DNA from: Nitrospinaceae bacterium UBA3496
Lineage (GTDB): Bacteria > UBA8248
Assembly: GCA_002377645.1 (NCBI GenBank)
Contig: DFQF01000090.1
Span: 1 to 57,185, forward strand
Length of the DNA stretch: 57,185 nt
Reading direction: 5' to 3'
The first letter of the stretch is position 1. Each line of letters opens with the position of its first letter. The notes under the pieces are model-generated. The model did no database searches. It was given only the letters and a program-made list of their open reading frames with translations, and had not been told where the DNA came from. The position numbers were made by a program, and so were the translations under genes. Shown here piece by piece: positions 34,884 to 43,761 of the stretch.

Positions 34884-35966
34884 CTAGCAAATCTTTTTGA
34901 GTATAAGTTCCCATAAGGAGTCAGAATTATCTATTTTCATTTTCACAGTTAAAACTAACAAAGGAACGCCAAGCTTAAAATCGTCAAGTTTCACAACATC
35001 TTTTTGAGTAGTAATCATATAATCTGGATTTAATTCTTGAGTTTTTTTCCTTATTTTCTCGAGATTTCTTTCGCAATAAAAAACATGATCAGGAAACTTA
35101 AGATGTTCTATTATAGTAATACCTTGTTTTTCGAGAATATTATCAAAAGAATCTGGATTTCCAATCCCACTAAAGGCAAGAATTCTACTTGATTTAATAT
35201 CTTCCAATTTAAAATAGGATTCCTGTTCGGGACAAAAAATATGCTCAACAGTTAGTTCGCCTTTAAAAATAGGCACTGTGAGATTTAGGGAAGCAAGGTT
35301 TTGCTCCCCTTTCTCTTTATCTTCTCCAGTAACAAGAAATGCATCCGCATACTTAGAATGACTTATTGGTTCTCTCAAAATACCTGATGGAAAAACTCTA
35401 CCATTTCCAAACGGATTCTTACCATGAAAAAGAAGAAAATCGAAGTTTCTTTTTAATTTCAAGTATTGGAAACCATCATCAATCAATACAACATCTACAT
35501 TAAAACTAGATATAACTTTTTCGCCTGAAAGTATACGATCAGTACCAGTTATTATGGGAACATTGGGAAATAATCTTGATAACATGACTGATTCATCTGA
35601 AGCAGGAGGAGAGGTTAAAATATTGCCTTTTCCGTCACTTACTAATGTGAAATTAGAATTTGAACTTCCGTATCCACGACTTATAACTGCTGGATTTAAA
35701 TTTTTTTCAATTAACTTTCTAAGAAGCCAAATTAAAACTGGTGTTTTTCCCGTTCCACCCAATGAAATATTTCCAATAGAAATAACTGGCACGGACAAAA
35801 ATGTAGATTTAAAAAAATTTGTATCAAAAAGATACCTTCTAACAAACATTAGTACGGAGTATACAAAACCAAATGGAAATAGAATTAAAGTTAACATTTT
35901 TGCCCATAATCTGGCATTTTTTTTGCCGCTTAGAGCATTTAACAAATAAATTCTAAATTTATTCAA
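34884..35966 (-). CDS. lpxK: Tetraacyldisaccharide 4'-kinase
   Basis: This membrane-associated kinase phosphorylates the 4' position of the lipid A disaccharide, giving lipid IVA. The 360-residue protein has an N-terminal membrane helix (about 22-45), the P-loop SIGNISLGGTGKTP (core about 70-76), the VISRGYG block and a DDGFQ motif near 165. The start is TTG at 35966 with GAGGAG 7 bases upstream, inside the end of kdtA; an in-frame TTG 24 bases earlier is an alternative. It is the last gene of the large minus-strand envelope operon. Confidence 0.92.
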   Translation of the reverse strand: MNKFRIYLLNALSGKKNARLWAKMLTLILFPFGFVYSVLMFVRRYLFDTNFFKSTFLSVPVISIGNISLGGTGKTPVLIWLLRKLIEKNLNPAVISRGYGSSNSNFTLVSDGKGNILTSPPASDESVMLSRLFPNVPIITGTDRILSGEKVISSFNVDVVLIDDGFQYLKLKRNFDFLLFHGKNPFGNGRVFPSGILREPISHSKYADAFLVTGEDKEKGEQNLASLNLTVPIFKGELTVEHIFCPEQESYFKLEDIKSSRILAFSGIGNPDSFDNILEKQGITIIEHLKFPDHVFYCERNLEKIRKKTQELNPDYMITTQKDVVKLDDFKLGVPLLVLTVKMKIDNSDSLWELILKKIC

Positions 35967-37257
35967 TTTCCAACTCCTCAGAAGTCTCAATTGCCTTCAA
36001 TATTAAACTAGTTGCATATAAAGAAGACCCTTGATTGTCTCTTACCAATTTATATCCTATAGAACCTACTTTTTTCCTTAAGACTTCATTTGAAAGCAAA
36101 TCGTTCATTACTCTCTTTAGATCCTGTTCTCCTTCAACCTGGTATGCAGCTCCTTCTTTTAGAAGCAACTCTGAGACCTGATTAAAATTATACATATGTG
36201 GACCAAAAATTACTGGAATTCCACGCACAGCAACTTCTATTGGATTCTGCCCCCCATGCCTAATTAAACTTCCACCAACAAAAGCAAAAGTAGCATAAGA
36301 ATAAAACTTAGCTAGTTCTCCCATTACATCTAGTATTATTATCTGTCCATCTTCTAAAATATTTTCAGAAATAGAACTCCATAAAACAGATTTTTGTCCC
36401 ATATTTTGTATTTTTTTTTGGATCGATTCAGTCCTATTTATGTGACGTGGTGCAATCATTAGGCTAATCTTAGGAAATTTCCGCTGCAAACTTACAAAAA
36501 CTGATGTAACAATTTCTTCCTCACCCTCATGCGTACTACCTGCCAGTATTAGGTTCTCCAATACAGAAATTTTTGGTTTAGAAAAATTGGCATTTTTCTC
36601 GTTATTTTCAGGTAAAAGCTCAACTGAATCGTATTTAATATCGCCTGATACAGTTACATCACAAGCTCCCAAAGAAACAAAATATCCTGCATCCTCTTTT
36701 CCACGTGCGACTACTTTAGATAAAAGATTAAATATTGGTCGGAAAAAAAAGCCAAATGATTTATATCTATTAAATGAACGTCTTGAAAGTCTTGCATTTA
36801 CGATAAAAACTGGGCATCCATATCTTCGGGCTTGGTTTATTATATTAGGCCATATTTCAGTTTCTATTATCACCAATATATCAGGGTTCATAGATTTAAA
36901 AATTCTTTTGACTATCGAAATAAAATCAAATGGAAGATAGAACACTTTTTCAACTCCCGGAATTTTCAAAGCTTCTAGTCTTCCGGTCTGAGTTACAGTT
37001 GAAACATAAATTATTAATTCAGGATTTTTATTAGAAATCGTTTTTATTACTGTTTCAGCTACTTTCACTTCACCTACTGAAACGGCATGAAACCAAAGTT
37101 TCTTACTTTTTAAATTTTTCGGTCCAAACTTATTAAAACCAAATCTTTCAAAGAGACCAACTAAAGAATCTTTTCTCTTCCACGTTCGATAGATAAAGAA
37201 TAAAAGTAATAAAGGAGAAAAAATCCGAAGCAAAAAATTGTATAAAAAATAAGACAT
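35959..37257 (-). CDS. kdtA: 3-deoxy-D-manno-octulosonic acid (Kdo) transferase
   Basis: This GT30 enzyme adds Kdo to lipid IVA from CMP-Kdo. The 432-residue protein has an N-terminal membrane anchor (about 5-25), the WFHAVSVGEV motif with the catalytic Glu E63, an ETEIWPN segment near 130 and the donor-domain block GSTHEGEEE. A GGSLIRHGGQNPIEVA segment lies near 335. All are diagnostic of WaaA/KdtA. Its ATG shares one base with the stop of the upstream acyltransferase-like gene (TAATG), and its 3' end overlaps lpxK. Whether it adds one or two Kdo residues cannot be read from sequence. Confidence 0.94.
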   Translation of the reverse strand: MSYFLYNFLLRIFSPLLLLFFIYRTWKRKDSLVGLFERFGFNKFGPKNLKSKKLWFHAVSVGEVKVAETVIKTISNKNPELIIYVSTVTQTGRLEALKIPGVEKVFYLPFDFISIVKRIFKSMNPDILVIIETEIWPNIINQARRYGCPVFIVNARLSRRSFNRYKSFGFFFRPIFNLLSKVVARGKEDAGYFVSLGACDVTVSGDIKYDSVELLPENNEKNANFSKPKISVLENLILAGSTHEGEEEIVTSVFVSLQRKFPKISLMIAPRHINRTESIQKKIQNMGQKSVLWSSISENILEDGQIIILDVMGELAKFYSYATFAFVGGSLIRHGGQNPIEVAVRGIPVIFGPHMYNFNQVSELLLKEGAAYQVEGEQDLKRVMNDLLSNEVLRKKVGSIGYKLVRDNQGSSLYATSLILKAIETSEELEIE

Positions 37258-38015
37258 TAAGAAATCTTTTCATCTTTTATTGTTAATGAAGATTCAGCTA
37301 ATAGGTTAGACTTTTTTATTGCATCCTGAATCTGAATTGTATAATTTTCTAATTCGTTTCGTTTTAATTTTCTTGGTACTGAAATCGGCTCTCCATAATT
37401 CATTGATAATTTTGAAAAAGGAAGGGGAATAACAGTCCTATCCCATGTTGACAATTCAAATGAATTCTTGATAGCAAAACCTAAAGGTAAAATTTTACAC
37501 CCGCTTAAAGAAGCCAGCTTAACTATTCCGTTTTTAACTTCATTTGGAGGTCCCTTAGGTCCATCTGGAGTTAAAACTAGGTTATACCCTTCCCTGGAAC
37601 TCTGGATGAGGCTTCTTAGAGCCATACCTCCACCTTTGTTAACAGAAATTGTACTAGAGGACCCCCTAACAAAACGGCTTCCAAAACGAAACATGATTCG
37701 TGAAATTAGTTCTCCATCTCTACTTTTACTCGTTAGACATTTATGTGGCATAGTTCGGAAAAATGAGATGGGAAGTGTTATATGTCTATGCCAGAATACA
37801 AAAATATATTTTCCAAATTTATCTCTAAGAACTTCTTCATGTAACTTAGGCTGGAGACATTCTATGGTCATAGTTTTGTAGATAGAATTTAATAATTGAT
37901 AAATTGCACTAGAAAAAAAACGTATTCGGAAAGATACATCGATTTTTAAACCAAAAATATCATAATTCTGGTCAATTCTATCTCTATTTTGTTTCTGCAT
38001 TTTCAAACCAATCAT
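37257..38015 (-). CDS. DUF374 lysophospholipid acyltransferase-like protein
   Basis: This is a membrane-bound acyltransferase-like protein of 252 residues with the DUF374 signature. An N-terminal hydrophobic segment precedes FVFWHRHITLP (the HxxxxD-equivalent region), followed by SKSRDGELI and the TPDGPKGPP loop. The family clusters with lipid A genes and is thought to acylate lipid A or lysophospholipids, but its precise reaction is not established. Sitting between lpxB and kdtA it may provide the late acylation carried out by LpxL/LpxM elsewhere; that is inference. Two starts (ATG at 38015 or 38000) are possible and both overlap lpxB. Confidence 0.83.
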   Translation of the reverse strand: MIGLKMQKQNRDRIDQNYDIFGLKIDVSFRIRFFSSAIYQLLNSIYKTMTIECLQPKLHEEVLRDKFGKYIFVFWHRHITLPISFFRTMPHKCLTSKSRDGELISRIMFRFGSRFVRGSSSTISVNKGGGMALRSLIQSSREGYNLVLTPDGPKGPPNEVKNGIVKLASLSGCKILPLGFAIKNSFELSTWDRTVIPLPFSKLSMNYGEPISVPRKLKRNELENYTIQIQDAIKKSNLLAESSLTIKDEKIS

Positions 38016-39153
38016 TCAAAATATATTCTGACGCATTTATATATGGATTTGAAGATTCTAGCTTTTTTCTAATTTCACTTATAAAAGTTTTTTCTTTCTT
38101 AAATTTATTTCCTTCAATAAAAAGATTTCTTACTAATTTCGCAATATCAATACCGTTTACTTTTCCCTGCAGTAGTTCTGGGACAACTTCTTCACCAACA
38201 ATTAAATTCGACAAACCTAAATAATCTACTCTCATTAAGAAATACTTAGCTAAAAAATAACTTAGAATATCAGTTTTATATATAAGTATAGATTCAACTC
38301 CTATTACAGAGGCTTCCAAAGAAGCGGTTCCACTTGAAACAATAGCAAAATCTGAAATTTTAAGAAGTTCGGATAATTTTCCACGATAAGGAAGAATAAA
38401 ATTTTCAGATTTGTTTAAAAATGAATGGATTGTATCTTTAGGAAGTGAGTTTGCTTCAGAAACTACAAAAACTGTTTTTGATAATTCTGAATGCAGAATC
38501 CTTGCAGCATCAATCATAGGAGGCAGATGCCTATTCAACTCTTTTCTCCTACTCCCTGGAACAAGAGCTATGATATTATAGGTATTATCAATATTTAGAT
38601 CGTTCTTTGTTAAGCCCGTTTTCGTTTTTTGCATTAACTCAAAACATATTGGATTTCCAATATATTTAGCAGGGATATTACTTTTTTTAAAGAATACGTT
38701 CTCAAAAGGAAAAATTGTGAGTACCAGATCAAAGTTCTTTGCAATCTTTTTTGTACGAGATGGTTTCCATCCCCAAATTTGTGGAGGAATAAAATATATC
38801 ATACGACTTTTCAGAAGATTTTTCTTTAATAACCTAACTAAATTCATATTAAAACCTGGGAAATCTACAAAGATTACTATCTCAGGTTTTTTTTCGATCG
38901 CAAACTTTAAAATTTTTGAACGAGTTTTCATTAATTCAGGAATAACTTTTATTCCATCAAGTATACCCGTAACTGAAACATTCTCGTAAGAATACAGGAT
39001 CTCAACTCCAGCAGAATCCATGTACGGACCACCCATACCAGAAAACATTATTTGAGGATACTGCTCTGAAATTGAACTAACCAATCTAGAAGCGTGAAGA
39101 TCTCCAGATGCCTCACCAGCTATAATCATTATCCTGGAGGGAGTTGATTTCAT
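37984..39153 (-). CDS. lpxB: Lipid-A-disaccharide synthase
   Basis: This GT19 enzyme joins UDP-2,3-diacylglucosamine and lipid X to form the lipid A disaccharide. The 389-residue protein has the diagnostic start IMIIAGEASGDLHA (G13-E-A-S-G-D18), then FVDFPGFNM near 98, IPPQIWGWKPSR near 122 and LVPGSRRKEL near 193. The second domain has the SSGTASLEA motif. ATG overlaps the lpxI stop (ATGA), indicating coupled translation of consecutive pathway enzymes. Confidence 0.95.
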   Translation of the reverse strand: MKSTPSRIMIIAGEASGDLHASRLVSSISEQYPQIMFSGMGGPYMDSAGVEILYSYENVSVTGILDGIKVIPELMKTRSKILKFAIEKKPEIVIFVDFPGFNMNLVRLLKKNLLKSRMIYFIPPQIWGWKPSRTKKIAKNFDLVLTIFPFENVFFKKSNIPAKYIGNPICFELMQKTKTGLTKNDLNIDNTYNIIALVPGSRRKELNRHLPPMIDAARILHSELSKTVFVVSEANSLPKDTIHSFLNKSENFILPYRGKLSELLKISDFAIVSSGTASLEASVIGVESILIYKTDILSYFLAKYFLMRVDYLGLSNLIVGEEVVPELLQGKVNGIDIAKLVRNLFIEGNKFKKEKTFISEIRKKLESSNPYINASEYILNDWFENAETK

Positions 39154-39983
39154 TTTTTGAGATTTTCCGAAAGACCGTAAATTTTAATTCCTGCCATTTC
39201 AGAATTGTTCATTACTTCATCATAATCTGTAACTAAAGTGCCATTCGCTTGCATAACAAGCGCTGAAGCAGAAATCTTTTTCAAAACATCAATTGTATCT
39301 AACCCAATTACAGGAAGATCATAACGAGGATCTTGACTAGGACGAGCAACCTTACAAATAACGCTTCCCTCGACTCCTAATTCATGCGACCTGTAAAGGG
39401 TAGCATCTGTCCCTTCAATCCCTTCAACAGCAATTACAGCTCCATTTTTAAACACTACTGTTTGTCCAATATCTAAATCGGCAATTTTTCGAGTTATTTG
39501 ATAATAACTTCTAAATTCTGAGATATCTTCTTCGTCAATTTCAATTTGATTTAGAGAACCTTCCTGAGCAACTATCGATTTCAAAAATCTTAACTGAGAA
39601 ATAACTTTCAAACCATTAGTTTCTATGAAATCAATTATTTGATTCATTATACTCACATCATTTAGACGACCTGCATTTTCTAAAATCTTCCTTGCATGTT
39701 CATCAAATTCATGAATAGAAGTGAAAATTCTTCTTTTATCTACCTTACCGGCAAAACCAATATTCTTAACCCCTTGAAGTTTGAAATAGTCGATTATCTC
39801 CATTGGTTTGCCAATAGGGAAAAAGATTGAATTGTCTGTAATATTTTTCAACAAACTAAAAGAATTCTCTGTTAATCCAACACCAACCACAGAAATTCCT
39901 TCTTTCTTCGCAGATTTAATAAATTCCAATGGAAGAACTCCATCTCCAGCTATTAATCCTACTCGTTCAGTTAAATCTTTCAT
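39150..39983 (-). CDS. lpxI: UDP-2,3-diacylglucosamine pyrophosphatase LpxI
   Basis: This peripheral membrane enzyme hydrolyses UDP-2,3-diacylglucosamine to lipid X, the step done by LpxH in Enterobacteria. The 277-residue protein matches the LpxI (DUF1009) family: VGLIAGDGVLPLEFIKSA at the start, NIGFAGKVDKRRIF near 77 and the C-terminal catalytic domain with VAVEGIEGTDATL and KVARPSQDPRYDLPVIGL, where the conserved Asp residues lie. Its position directly before lpxB is functionally consistent. No lpxH is in the window. Confidence 0.94.
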   Translation of the reverse strand: MKDLTERVGLIAGDGVLPLEFIKSAKKEGISVVGVGLTENSFSLLKNITDNSIFFPIGKPMEIIDYFKLQGVKNIGFAGKVDKRRIFTSIHEFDEHARKILENAGRLNDVSIMNQIIDFIETNGLKVISQLRFLKSIVAQEGSLNQIEIDEEDISEFRSYYQITRKIADLDIGQTVVFKNGAVIAVEGIEGTDATLYRSHELGVEGSVICKVARPSQDPRYDLPVIGLDTIDVLKKISASALVMQANGTLVTDYDEVMNNSEMAGIKIYGLSENLKK

Positions 39984-39994
39984 ATATTCTCAAA

Positions 39995-40966
39995 TTAAGA
40001 AGAGACGGGGGCAGGAATATCCAAGATATCAAGAATCTGAAGTGCTACTTCTAAAGAAAATAAATCTAAATGCGGATTTTCTACTACCTTTTTAGCTGAA
40101 GCAGAATCTAAAAAGTGTCGCAACTCTAATTTCAAAGGATTATCCTTATGGACGAATAATCTCTCCAATTCAGATTGTTCCCTATATTTCAGATCTTCTC
40201 TTGAGAGCTGATGTTCACTAGATGCCTTCCTTTGAATACGTAATTCTTGGTCACCATAATCAAGGGTTATATATGCATCTGGTTGAGATATTGAAAGAGT
40301 ACGAATTTTACTCTGTGTTACCCTACTAGCGATCAAATTTGCAACACAACCATTCTCAAAAACCATTTGGACATTTGCGATATCATCTCTTTGACTATGG
40401 ATGGATGCTCCAACTGCAGATAATGATACTACCTTCTCATTCATAAGCCTAAGAACTATATCAAGATCATGAATCATCAAATCAAGTACAACACCATCAT
40501 CCCTAACACGTTCGGTAAAAGGCCCCATTCTGCGACACTCTATTAGAGATGGATTAGTTACAATATTTTTCAATTCTTGAACAGCGCCATTAAACCTCTC
40601 AACATGACCAATATGCAAAACGAGTTTATTCTTTTTCGCGATTTCATATAATTCTTTAGACTCTTCTAAGGTATTAGCAATCGGTTTTTCAACAAGAACA
40701 TGAACCCCACTTTGAAGAAAAAATCTGGAAACAGAGAAGTGATGTCGTGTTGGAACCGCAATCGTAACTGCATCTACTGAATCCAACATATCTTCTGGTC
40801 TCTTAAAAAAAACAGTGCCATATTTATCTGCAATATATTTTGCTCTTTTTTCATCTAAATCACAGACTGCTACTATCTCATAATCTAAAAGTTCAGAAAG
40901 AGCTGCGACATGGTAACTACCCATATGACCAACTCCAACTACCCCTACTCTTAATTGCCTTGACAT
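39995..40966 (-). CDS. Gfo/Idh/MocA-family NAD(P)-dependent oxidoreductase
   Basis: This is a two-domain dehydrogenase of 323 residues. It has the Rossmann start VGVVGVGHMGSYH, the family EKPIANT motif near 94, and a C-terminal alpha/beta domain with DLMIHDLDIVL, where the H and D are typical catalytic residues. Its place between lpxA and lpxI suggests a lipid A sugar substrate. GnnA, which oxidises UDP-GlcNAc at C3 so that GnnB can install an amino group for amide-linked lipid A, belongs to this family and lies by lpxA in some bacteria. No GnnB aminotransferase is in the window, so this remains a hypothesis. GGAG lies upstream of the ATG. Confidence 0.85.
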   Translation of the reverse strand: MSRQLRVGVVGVGHMGSYHVAALSELLDYEIVAVCDLDEKRAKYIADKYGTVFFKRPEDMLDSVDAVTIAVPTRHHFSVSRFFLQSGVHVLVEKPIANTLEESKELYEIAKKNKLVLHIGHVERFNGAVQELKNIVTNPSLIECRRMGPFTERVRDDGVVLDLMIHDLDIVLRLMNEKVVSLSAVGASIHSQRDDIANVQMVFENGCVANLIASRVTQSKIRTLSISQPDAYITLDYGDQELRIQRKASSEHQLSREDLKYREQSELERLFVHKDNPLKLELRHFLDSASAKKVVENPHLDLFSLEVALQILDILDIPAPVSS

Positions 40967-40985
40967 TTCTTACACTCCATTAATT

Positions 40986-41768
40986 TCATATAGTTCCTTG
41001 ATAAATACCACGCTCAGAACTCCTAACAAAATCAATAACAATTTTTATCTCTCTATCAAGTACAAAATCATTTTCAATTTTCTTACACGAATCTATCAAA
41101 GTTTCTTTAGAATCAAACAAAACCTTATATACTGACTTAATATTATTTCTAACTTTAGATGAAAGTCCTTTTCGTTTCATTCCTATAATATTTAAACCCC
41201 TCACTCGAACAGGATTTGAGTCTATCATAGTAAATGGAGGAATATCTTTTTTCACAGCACTATGTGCACCAATAAAAGAACCTTCACCAATACGTGTAAA
41301 CTGATGAAAACCTACATAAGCTGATACAAAAACATCATCTTGAATGAACGTATGACCGCCACACGCGCAAAAACTAGCAAAAATCACTCGATTTGACACT
41401 TTACAATCATGACCAACGTGGACCCCATTCATTAAATAACAATCTTCACCTATGATGGTAGAATTTTGATTATCCATAGAACGATGAACTGTAACAAACT
41501 CTCGAATGACGGTCCGTTTTCCAATTACTAAATCGCCTGTCTCTTTGTCTAGAGATAAAACTTGGGGTTCACAACCTAAAACAGCACCTGAGAAGATTCT
41601 ACATTCTTCTTTAACAACTGTTGGCCCTTCAATAACAACATTACAACCTATAGAAACTCCATCTTTAATTACAACATCTTTACCAATTACAGAACCTGAA
41701 CCTATTTGCACATTATCACCTATAAGTGCACTTTTATGTATCTCTACTGTTTTATGAATTTCATTCAC
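40986..41768 (-). CDS. lpxA: Acyl-[ACP]:UDP-N-acetylglucosamine O-acyltransferase
   Basis: This enzyme catalyses the first step of lipid A synthesis, O-acylation of UDP-GlcNAc. The 260 residues form a left-handed beta helix of hexapeptide repeats followed by a helical C-terminal domain (about 190-260). The catalytic His is H120 in VHVGHDC, equivalent to E. coli H125, and the family IREFVTVHRS and IGAHSAVKKDIPPF segments are present. A GTG start at 41768 gives the standard N-terminus; the in-frame TTG 18 bases earlier lies inside the fabZ end. Acyl chain length cannot be read with confidence. Confidence 0.94.
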   Translation of the reverse strand: MNEIHKTVEIHKSALIGDNVQIGSGSVIGKDVVIKDGVSIGCNVVIEGPTVVKEECRIFSGAVLGCEPQVLSLDKETGDLVIGKRTVIREFVTVHRSMDNQNSTIIGEDCYLMNGVHVGHDCKVSNRVIFASFCACGGHTFIQDDVFVSAYVGFHQFTRIGEGSFIGAHSAVKKDIPPFTMIDSNPVRVRGLNIIGMKRKGLSSKVRNNIKSVYKVLFDSKETLIDSCKKIENDFVLDREIKIVIDFVRSSERGIYQGTI

Positions 41769-41772
41769 TTTT

Positions 41773-42204
41773 TTATCTCGTAACAAATGCTGAAATAATA
41801 GCTTCAGCAGCTACTTCCTTATTTACGGTTGCGACACCAGACATTTTAAAAAAATTACTTCTTGATTTTAACATCTTCACTTCTAATGAAAGACAATCCC
41901 CAGGAATCACAGCTCTCTTAAACTTTGCTTTCTCTATAGTAGTGAAAAAAAACGGGTCGCCTTTTTTTAAAATTTTCGAATAAAAAAGATAGACAACACC
42001 TGTCTGAGCGAGAGCTTCTAAAACTAAGACTCCAGGCATAATAGGTCTTTCCGGAAAATGTCCCTTAAAAAAATCAAGAGAAGTATCAATATTTTTTTCT
42101 GCTAAGATTAAAGGAATATCATTATTAATAGAAAGGACCCTATCTACTAGTAAGAATGGTTCTCTATGCGGAATAAGTTTCTTAATTCCATCTATTTCAA
42201 TCAT
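41773..42204 (-). CDS. fabZ: 3-hydroxyacyl-[ACP] dehydratase
   Basis: This hot-dog-fold dehydratase of fatty acid synthesis competes with LpxA/LpxD for 3-hydroxyacyl-ACP, which explains its common place in lipid A operons. The 143-residue protein shows [13 protein letters not shown], the catalytic H49 in [12 protein letters not shown] and E63 in VLEALAQ. The ATG at 42204 has GAGGAAAAG upstream and gives a normal FabZ length; longer in-frame starts run back into lpxD. It overlaps the lpxD end by 8 bases. Confidence 0.95.
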   Translation of the reverse strand: MIEIDGIKKLIPHREPFLLVDRVLSINNDIPLILAEKNIDTSLDFFKGHFPERPIMPGVLVLEALAQTGVVYLFYSKILKKGDPFFFTTIEKAKFKRAVIPGDCLSLEVKMLKSRSNFFKMSGVATVNKEVAAEAIISAFVTR

Positions 42205-43198
42205 TCTTTTCCTCATCTTTATCGAAGGAAGAAAACTTCTTAAACAAATCTGGTAATCTTCTAAGTAATGATAAATTTCTCTTTGCAATTCCTATTTCTT
42301 CGGCAGGAAAACCAAAATAAGTTTTCCCTGTAATGAGCTTTTTTGACGCTGCACTTTTTGCGGCTAACTTAACATTATCTTCAATTTCCACATGCTCTAT
42401 GGAACCTGATTGACCTCCAAAATAGACGTTTTTTCCAATCTTCACACTACCGGCGATACCAACTTGCGATGCTAAAAGACAATTCTCGCCAACAAAAACA
42501 TTATGTGCAATCTGTACCTGATTATCTATCTTTGTCCCTGAGCAAATCCTAGTCTCTTCTATTGTCCCCCTATCAATAGTACTATTGGCTCCAACTTCAA
42601 CATCATCTTCTAATACGACTACCCCAGTTTGAGGAAATTTTAGATGGTCGCCCGACTCTTCCTGTACGTATCCAAATCCATCTGAACCAATAACAACCCC
42701 AGCATGTAAGATAACCCTAGAACCTATTACAACATCAGAATAAAGAACTACATTCGGAGAAATTTTACAATCCTCTCCAATAATTACTCCCTCTCCTATC
42801 TTTGTTCCAGCAGAAATCTGGCATCTATCTCCTATAGAAACATCGTCTCCTATGACAACATAAGGACCAATAAAAATATTTTTTCCTAATTTTACGTTTT
42901 TTCCATACAAAGCAGTTTCATCTAAACCTATTTTCAAGTCTTTATCTGGTCGAAAAAGAGGAATTATTTTTGCAAAATCTAATTTTGGATTCCTTGAAAT
43001 AATCGAGGGACGATCAGATTGAATTTCTGGTGGTATAATTAAGGCTCCAGCAGAACATTCTTTAAGATTTTTTTCTGAAAAAACAAAACTTAGTTCTTTA
43101 GAACTTGCACTCTTGTAATCGGCTATATCTGAAACCTCAAAATCACCATCGCCTATCAAATCACCATTTATGAATCCGGCTATTTTGGAAAGTCTCAT
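42197..43198 (-). CDS. lpxD: UDP-3-O-(3-hydroxyacyl)glucosamine N-acyltransferase
   Basis: This enzyme adds the N-linked acyl chain in lipid A synthesis. The 333-residue protein has an N-terminal uridine-binding domain (about 1-95), then hexapeptide repeats (about 100-295). The catalytic His is H232 in [13 protein letters not shown], and the GSDGFGY loop (171-177) and [11 protein letters not shown] block are diagnostic of LpxD. A short helical tail closes the protein. It sits between skp and fabZ in the canonical order. Confidence 0.95.
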   Translation of the reverse strand: MRLSKIAGFINGDLIGDGDFEVSDIADYKSASSKELSFVFSEKNLKECSAGALIIPPEIQSDRPSIISRNPKLDFAKIIPLFRPDKDLKIGLDETALYGKNVKLGKNIFIGPYVVIGDDVSIGDRCQISAGTKIGEGVIIGEDCKISPNVVLYSDVVIGSRVILHAGVVIGSDGFGYVQEESGDHLKFPQTGVVVLEDDVEVGANSTIDRGTIEETRICSGTKIDNQVQIAHNVFVGENCLLASQVGIAGSVKIGKNVYFGGQSGSIEHVEIEDNVKLAAKSAASKKLITGKTYFGFPAEEIGIAKRNLSLLRRLPDLFKKFSSFDKDEEKND

Positions 43199-43206
43199 AA
43201 GGCCTA

Positions 43207-43746
43207 CTATTTTAAAGAATCATACCTCTGAATAACTTTATTAGTTAGATCAATAGAACTATTTCGATATAAAACAAGAGTAGAACTATCTATGACTAAA
43301 TCAAAATTTTGCTCTTTAGCAACTTTGCTAGAAATTTTTCTTATTGTTCCAACAATTTTACTGAGCACTCTTCTCTTTTCACGTTCTAAATCTCTTTTCT
43401 TTTCGCTAAAGAACAATCTTAATTCATCTCTTTTTCTAAGTAGTTTCCTTTGCAAACCGAGTACTTCTTTTCTTTTCTCGTCCCTCTTCTTTTTTCTCCA
43501 AATAGCAGCTTTTTGATTAAATTCATCTTGTAACTTTTTAACCTTGACCATTCTGTTTTGTAAATCTTTTCTTCTAGACTTAATTAAATTATCTAATTTT
43601 TTAGCTTTCTGTTCTAATTTACTACGAGCTTTTAGTGCTGGTTTAGAATTGCGAAGGACCTCCTGAACATCAACAACACCAAATTTGGCTGCAAAAACAG
43701 AATAACTAGAGAGCAACAAAAATAAAAATAAACTTAATAGTCTCAT
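43207..43746 (-). CDS. skp: Periplasmic chaperone Skp/OmpH
   Basis: This is a trimeric periplasmic chaperone for unfolded outer-membrane proteins. The 179-residue product has a signal peptide (hydrophobic core to about residue 17, SVFA-AKFG cleavage) and the [10 protein letters not shown] start of the mature family. A long, highly charged helical region (about 40-130, alternating K/R and E/D) forms the tentacles, and a [17 protein letters not shown] ending completes the body domain. GAGGTG lies upstream of the ATG, and it follows bamA directly. Confidence 0.93.
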   Translation of the reverse strand: MRLLSLFLFLLLSSYSVFAAKFGVVDVQEVLRNSKPALKARSKLEQKAKKLDNLIKSRRKDLQNRMVKVKKLQDEFNQKAAIWRKKKRDEKRKEVLGLQRKLLRKRDELRLFFSEKKRDLEREKRRVLSKIVGTIRKISSKVAKEQNFDLVIDSSTLVLYRNSSIDLTNKVIQRYDSLK

Positions 43747-43761
43747 TTCACCTCAACAAAT

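Noticed and set aside
37257..38015. Calling the DUF374 gene lpxL
   Set aside because: The TPDGPKGPP and FWHRH features are those of DUF374 rather than the LpxL/LpxM (HtrB) family.
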